Source of the DNA: Caulobacter mirabilis
GTDB taxonomy: Bacteria > Pseudomonadota > Alphaproteobacteria > Caulobacterales > Caulobacteraceae
Assembly (NCBI RefSeq): GCF_002749615.1
Contig: NZ_CP024201.1
Location: 2,852,001-2,916,000, forward strand
Direction: 5' to 3'
DNA length: 64,000 nt
Part shown: positions 62,316-64,000 of the stretch, piece by piece
Position numbering within the stretch: position 1 is the stretch's first letter
Layout: every line of letters begins with the position of its first letter
Program-made: the position numbers and the translations under genes
The notes under the pieces: generated by a model
Databases searched by the model: none
The model's input: only the letters and a program-made list of their open reading frames with translations
What the model was told of the DNA's origin: nothing

Positions 62316-63092
62316 ATGAGACAGGACCGACCGCAGCGGACGCGGAAGGCGCGCGACGTCGGCCTGTTCTGGCTGTCGGTCGCGGGGCATCTGGCCCTGG
62401 GCCTGGCGCTGTTCGGCACGCTTTCGGGCGGCGGCGTCCGCGGAGCGCCGGATCCCTTCGGCGAGGGCGAGGCCATGGAGGTCAGCCTGGGCGGAAACGA
62501 AGGCGCCGCGGCCGGCCGGGTCTCGGACGCCGTCGACGACGCCAAGGTGGTGGAGATCGAGGCCCTGGCCGCGCGGCTGCGCAACGTCGCGCCGGAGGGC
62601 CTGGTGCTCGAACGGTCGGGCGAGCGGCCGCGCAGCAGCCTGAGCGAGCTCTTCAACACGCTCGGCGCCGGATCGGGACAGGGGCGCCGGGGCGAAGGCG
62701 AAACCGCCACCGGCCGCAGCGGCGTCGCGGCGGAGGCGGACCGGGCCATGGCCTCGCAGCGCGGGGACGGCGGCTCGGCCTCGTCGGCCGGCGACCTCTG
62801 GGGCCAGATCGAGCCCTGCTGGCGGCGGCTCTCGCCGCCCGCGGCGGCGCCGACGGTCACGCTGGAACTGGTCCTGAACGGCGGCGGCGGCCTGGCCCGC
62901 CCGCCCCGCATCGTCCGCGCCGAAGCCGGCGCCCCGCCGGAAACCCAGCTGCTGGCCGAGGCCCGGGCCCTCACCGCGATCCAGACCTGCCTGCCCTACA
63001 AGGCCGCCGGCCTGCCGGGACAGGTGCACCGCGTGCGGTTCGAGGCGGCGAAGCCGAAGCGGCAGCCAACGGACTCTCCGCGCCGTAGGTGA
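62316..63092 (+). CDS. TolA/TonB-like single-pass envelope protein
   Basis: 258 residues. A basic cytoplasmic N-terminus and one membrane helix (about 17-38, GLFWLSVAGHLALGLALFG) precede a Gly/Ala/Glu-rich linker. The C-terminal domain (about 165-245) contains LWGQIEPCWRRLS, VTLELVLNGGG and QVHRVRFEA, resembling the TolA/TonB-type C-terminus. It is divergent from the secretion genes with a short gap and may couple inner membrane energy to the outer membrane for this locus. The last codons and stop come from sequence resembling an RHS gene, so the 3' end looks rearranged. A GTG 48 bases upstream is an alternative start. Confidence 0.75.
   Translation: MRQDRPQRTRKARDVGLFWLSVAGHLALGLALFGTLSGGGVRGAPDPFGEGEAMEVSLGGNEGAAAGRVSDAVDDAKVVEIEALAARLRNVAPEGLVLERSGERPRSSLSELFNTLGAGSGQGRRGEGETATGRSGVAAEADRAMASQRGDGGSASSAGDLWGQIEPCWRRLSPPAAAPTVTLELVLNGGGGLARPPRIVRAEAGAPPETQLLAEARALTAIQTCLPYKAAGLPGQVHRVRFEAAKPKRQPTDSPRRR
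62856..63048 (+). repeat. Direct repeat, right copy (partner 36565-36754)
   Basis: 3' coding part of the TolA/TonB-like gene, repeated in the same orientation at the left end of the RHS region. With its partner it brackets the secretion and RHS genes. Confidence 0.8.
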
Positions 63093-63175
63093 ACGTCCGC
63101 GTCCCGTCGTTTGCCAGGGGGCTCCGGAGCGTCATCATCTCCGCCCGCCGCGGGACCGCCAAGCCGTCCAGCGAA
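63065..63175 (-). pseudogene. Remnant of an RHS/YD-repeat gene
   Basis: The minus strand encodes [17 protein letters not shown], clearly related to [17 protein letters not shown] in both RHS-core proteins. The DNA from about 63070 to 63135 matches 38443-38510 with scattered substitutions, and the match then fades. No start, stop or longer frame remains. It abuts the 3' end of the TolA/TonB-like gene, whose stop codon lies inside the remnant. Confidence 0.7.
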
Positions 63176-63219
63176 CCGGAAGACCTGGCGGCGCTCAATG
63201 GAGTCGCCCGCGCCCTCGC

Positions 63220-63858
63220 TCAGGAGACAGGCTGCGCCGCGGCGGCGATGAGCGCGTTGTCGATCTCGTCGGCGCGCCGGGAGGCCGGGCGCTGCAGGTG
63301 GCGCTCGGCATAGGTCTCGAACGCCGGGCGCCGTTCGATCGTGCCGAAATTCATCCCCCAGGAGAGGTGGGAAGCAAGATAGAGGTCGGCGGCCGAGAAG
63401 CTGTCTCCCACGAGATAGGCGCGGTCCTTGACCGCTCCCTCGACGGCGCCCAGGACATCCTCCATGCAGCCGAAGCCGAACGAGCGGCGCTGCTCCACCG
63501 TCGGCTCGAAGCCCACCGCCGTGGTGCTCACGGCCTGTTCGATCGGACCGGCCCCGAAGAACAGCCAGCGATAGTAGGGGCCGCGCAGCGGGCTATGCGG
63601 CGGCGGCGCGAGGCCGGCTTCAGGGAAGATGTCGGCGAGGTAGGCGCAGATGGCGGCGACTTCGGTGACGACCAGCCCGTCATGGACGATGGCGGGCACC
63701 TTGCCCATCGGATTGACGGCCAGGTAGTCGGCCGTCTTCGTATCTCCGGTCTCCCAGCGCAGGACCCTGGCCTCGTAGGGCCGGCCGACTTCTTCGAGCA
63801 TCCAGCGGACGATGCGGCCGCGGGACATGGGGTTGGTGTAGAAGACGAGGTCGGACAT
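63220..63858 (-). CDS. Glutathione S-transferase family protein
   Basis: 212 residues. The N-terminal thioredoxin-like domain (MSDLVFYTNPMSRGRIVRWML, with Ser12 or nearby as the likely activating residue) has the cis-proline motif NPMGKVPAIV and the glutathione-contacting TEVAAICAYL. An all-helical C-terminal domain carries the folding motif GDSFSAADLYLASHL. The ATG at 63858 has GGAG six bases upstream. It is a cytoplasmic detoxification-type enzyme with unknown substrate, probably core genome beyond the RHS/secretion block. Confidence 0.92.
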   Translation of the reverse strand: MSDLVFYTNPMSRGRIVRWMLEEVGRPYEARVLRWETGDTKTADYLAVNPMGKVPAIVHDGLVVTEVAAICAYLADIFPEAGLAPPPHSPLRGPYYRWLFFGAGPIEQAVSTTAVGFEPTVEQRRSFGFGCMEDVLGAVEGAVKDRAYLVGDSFSAADLYLASHLSWGMNFGTIERRPAFETYAERHLQRPASRRADEIDNALIAAAAQPVS

Positions 63859-64000
63859 GGTTGGCTCCCGTTGTTTGGAGCACCCTATCTGGAGCCTGCT
63901 GACAGGAGCTGGCAGCAGCGGTCGCAAGCCGCTTCCAACCCAGGCTCGCAGGACCGTGCTCCCGGCCCAGGCCCGGACGAACTCCAGGCGTCGCGAAGAT
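63859..64000. other. Right edge of window
   Basis: The 142 bases after the GST start hold its promoter region. I see no complete gene and cannot tell whether a gene outside the window reaches in. Confidence 0.4.

Overview
The window is GC-rich, strongly codon-biased DNA with short intergenic gaps and many 4-base stop/start overlaps. The gene set points to a free-living alphaproteobacterium, most likely Caulobacteraceae (Caulobacter/Phenylobacterium-like): an arginine succinyltransferase pathway operon, phenylalanine hydroxylase, HspQ, TamA/TamB, TadE/TadG-like proteins and the guaB-guaA block. The family assignment is an inference from gene content and composition, not from a marker gene. No rRNA, tRNA or CRISPR array was recognised.

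Layout. (1) 1-2574, minus strand: the first 858 codons of a large protein that runs off the left edge. It has an N-terminal Cap4/DUF4297-like nuclease domain followed by a STAND-type P-loop ATPase, the architecture of Avs-like anti-phage proteins. It lies just beyond the 3' end of guaA, a known island insertion site. (2) 2.9-15.9 kb: core genome. This holds guaA, an RsmB-family methyltransferase, a MAPEG protein, guaB, an arylamine N-acetyltransferase, a GNAT protein, a quinone reductase-like flavoprotein, a TPR protein, rlmE, a Ppx/GppA phosphatase, hspQ, phhA, an acyltransferase and a membrane LytTR regulator. (3) 16-21 kb: the ast operon (M20 hydrolase, astA, astD, astB), with a palindromic repeat between astD and astB. 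(4) 21.3-27.5 kb: tamA-tamB plus a small coupled membrane protein. (5) 27.7-31.2 kb: the conserved trio of circularly permuted ATP-grasp, alpha-E and transglutaminase-like proteins. (6) 31.3-33.4 kb: TadG-like and TadE-like proteins. (7) 33.5-36.2 kb: cysT-cysW-cysA sulfate transporter, with no sulfate-binding protein in view.

(8) 36.5-63.2 kb is the unusual part. Eleven genes of a type II secretion system (53.0-62.2 kb) run leftwards into two tandem cassettes of RHS/YD-repeat genes (37.2-52.9 kb), all on the minus strand. Each cassette has the same order. First comes a small exported YD-repeat protein (318 aa, then 63 aa). Next is a roughly 1400-aa exported protein with a transglutaminase-like fold and YD repeats. 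Third is a roughly 840-aa exported RHS-core protein with a unique C-terminal tail. Last is a small AT-richer gene (a lipoprotein in one cassette, a two-helix membrane protein in the other) that looks like an immunity gene. The RHS chain is therefore split over separate signal-peptide-bearing polypeptides. A TolA/TonB-like gene sits at the far end of the secretion locus, and a decayed copy of its 3' part lies on the opposite side of the RHS cassettes. The whole block is thus bracketed by direct repeats. My reading is a candidate dedicated T2SS-exported, split RHS polymorphic toxin-immunity system. The secretion link and the toxic activity are inferences.

Many starts are GTG or TTG inside short stop/start overlaps, so several start choices below rest on gene spacing and Shine-Dalgarno position.
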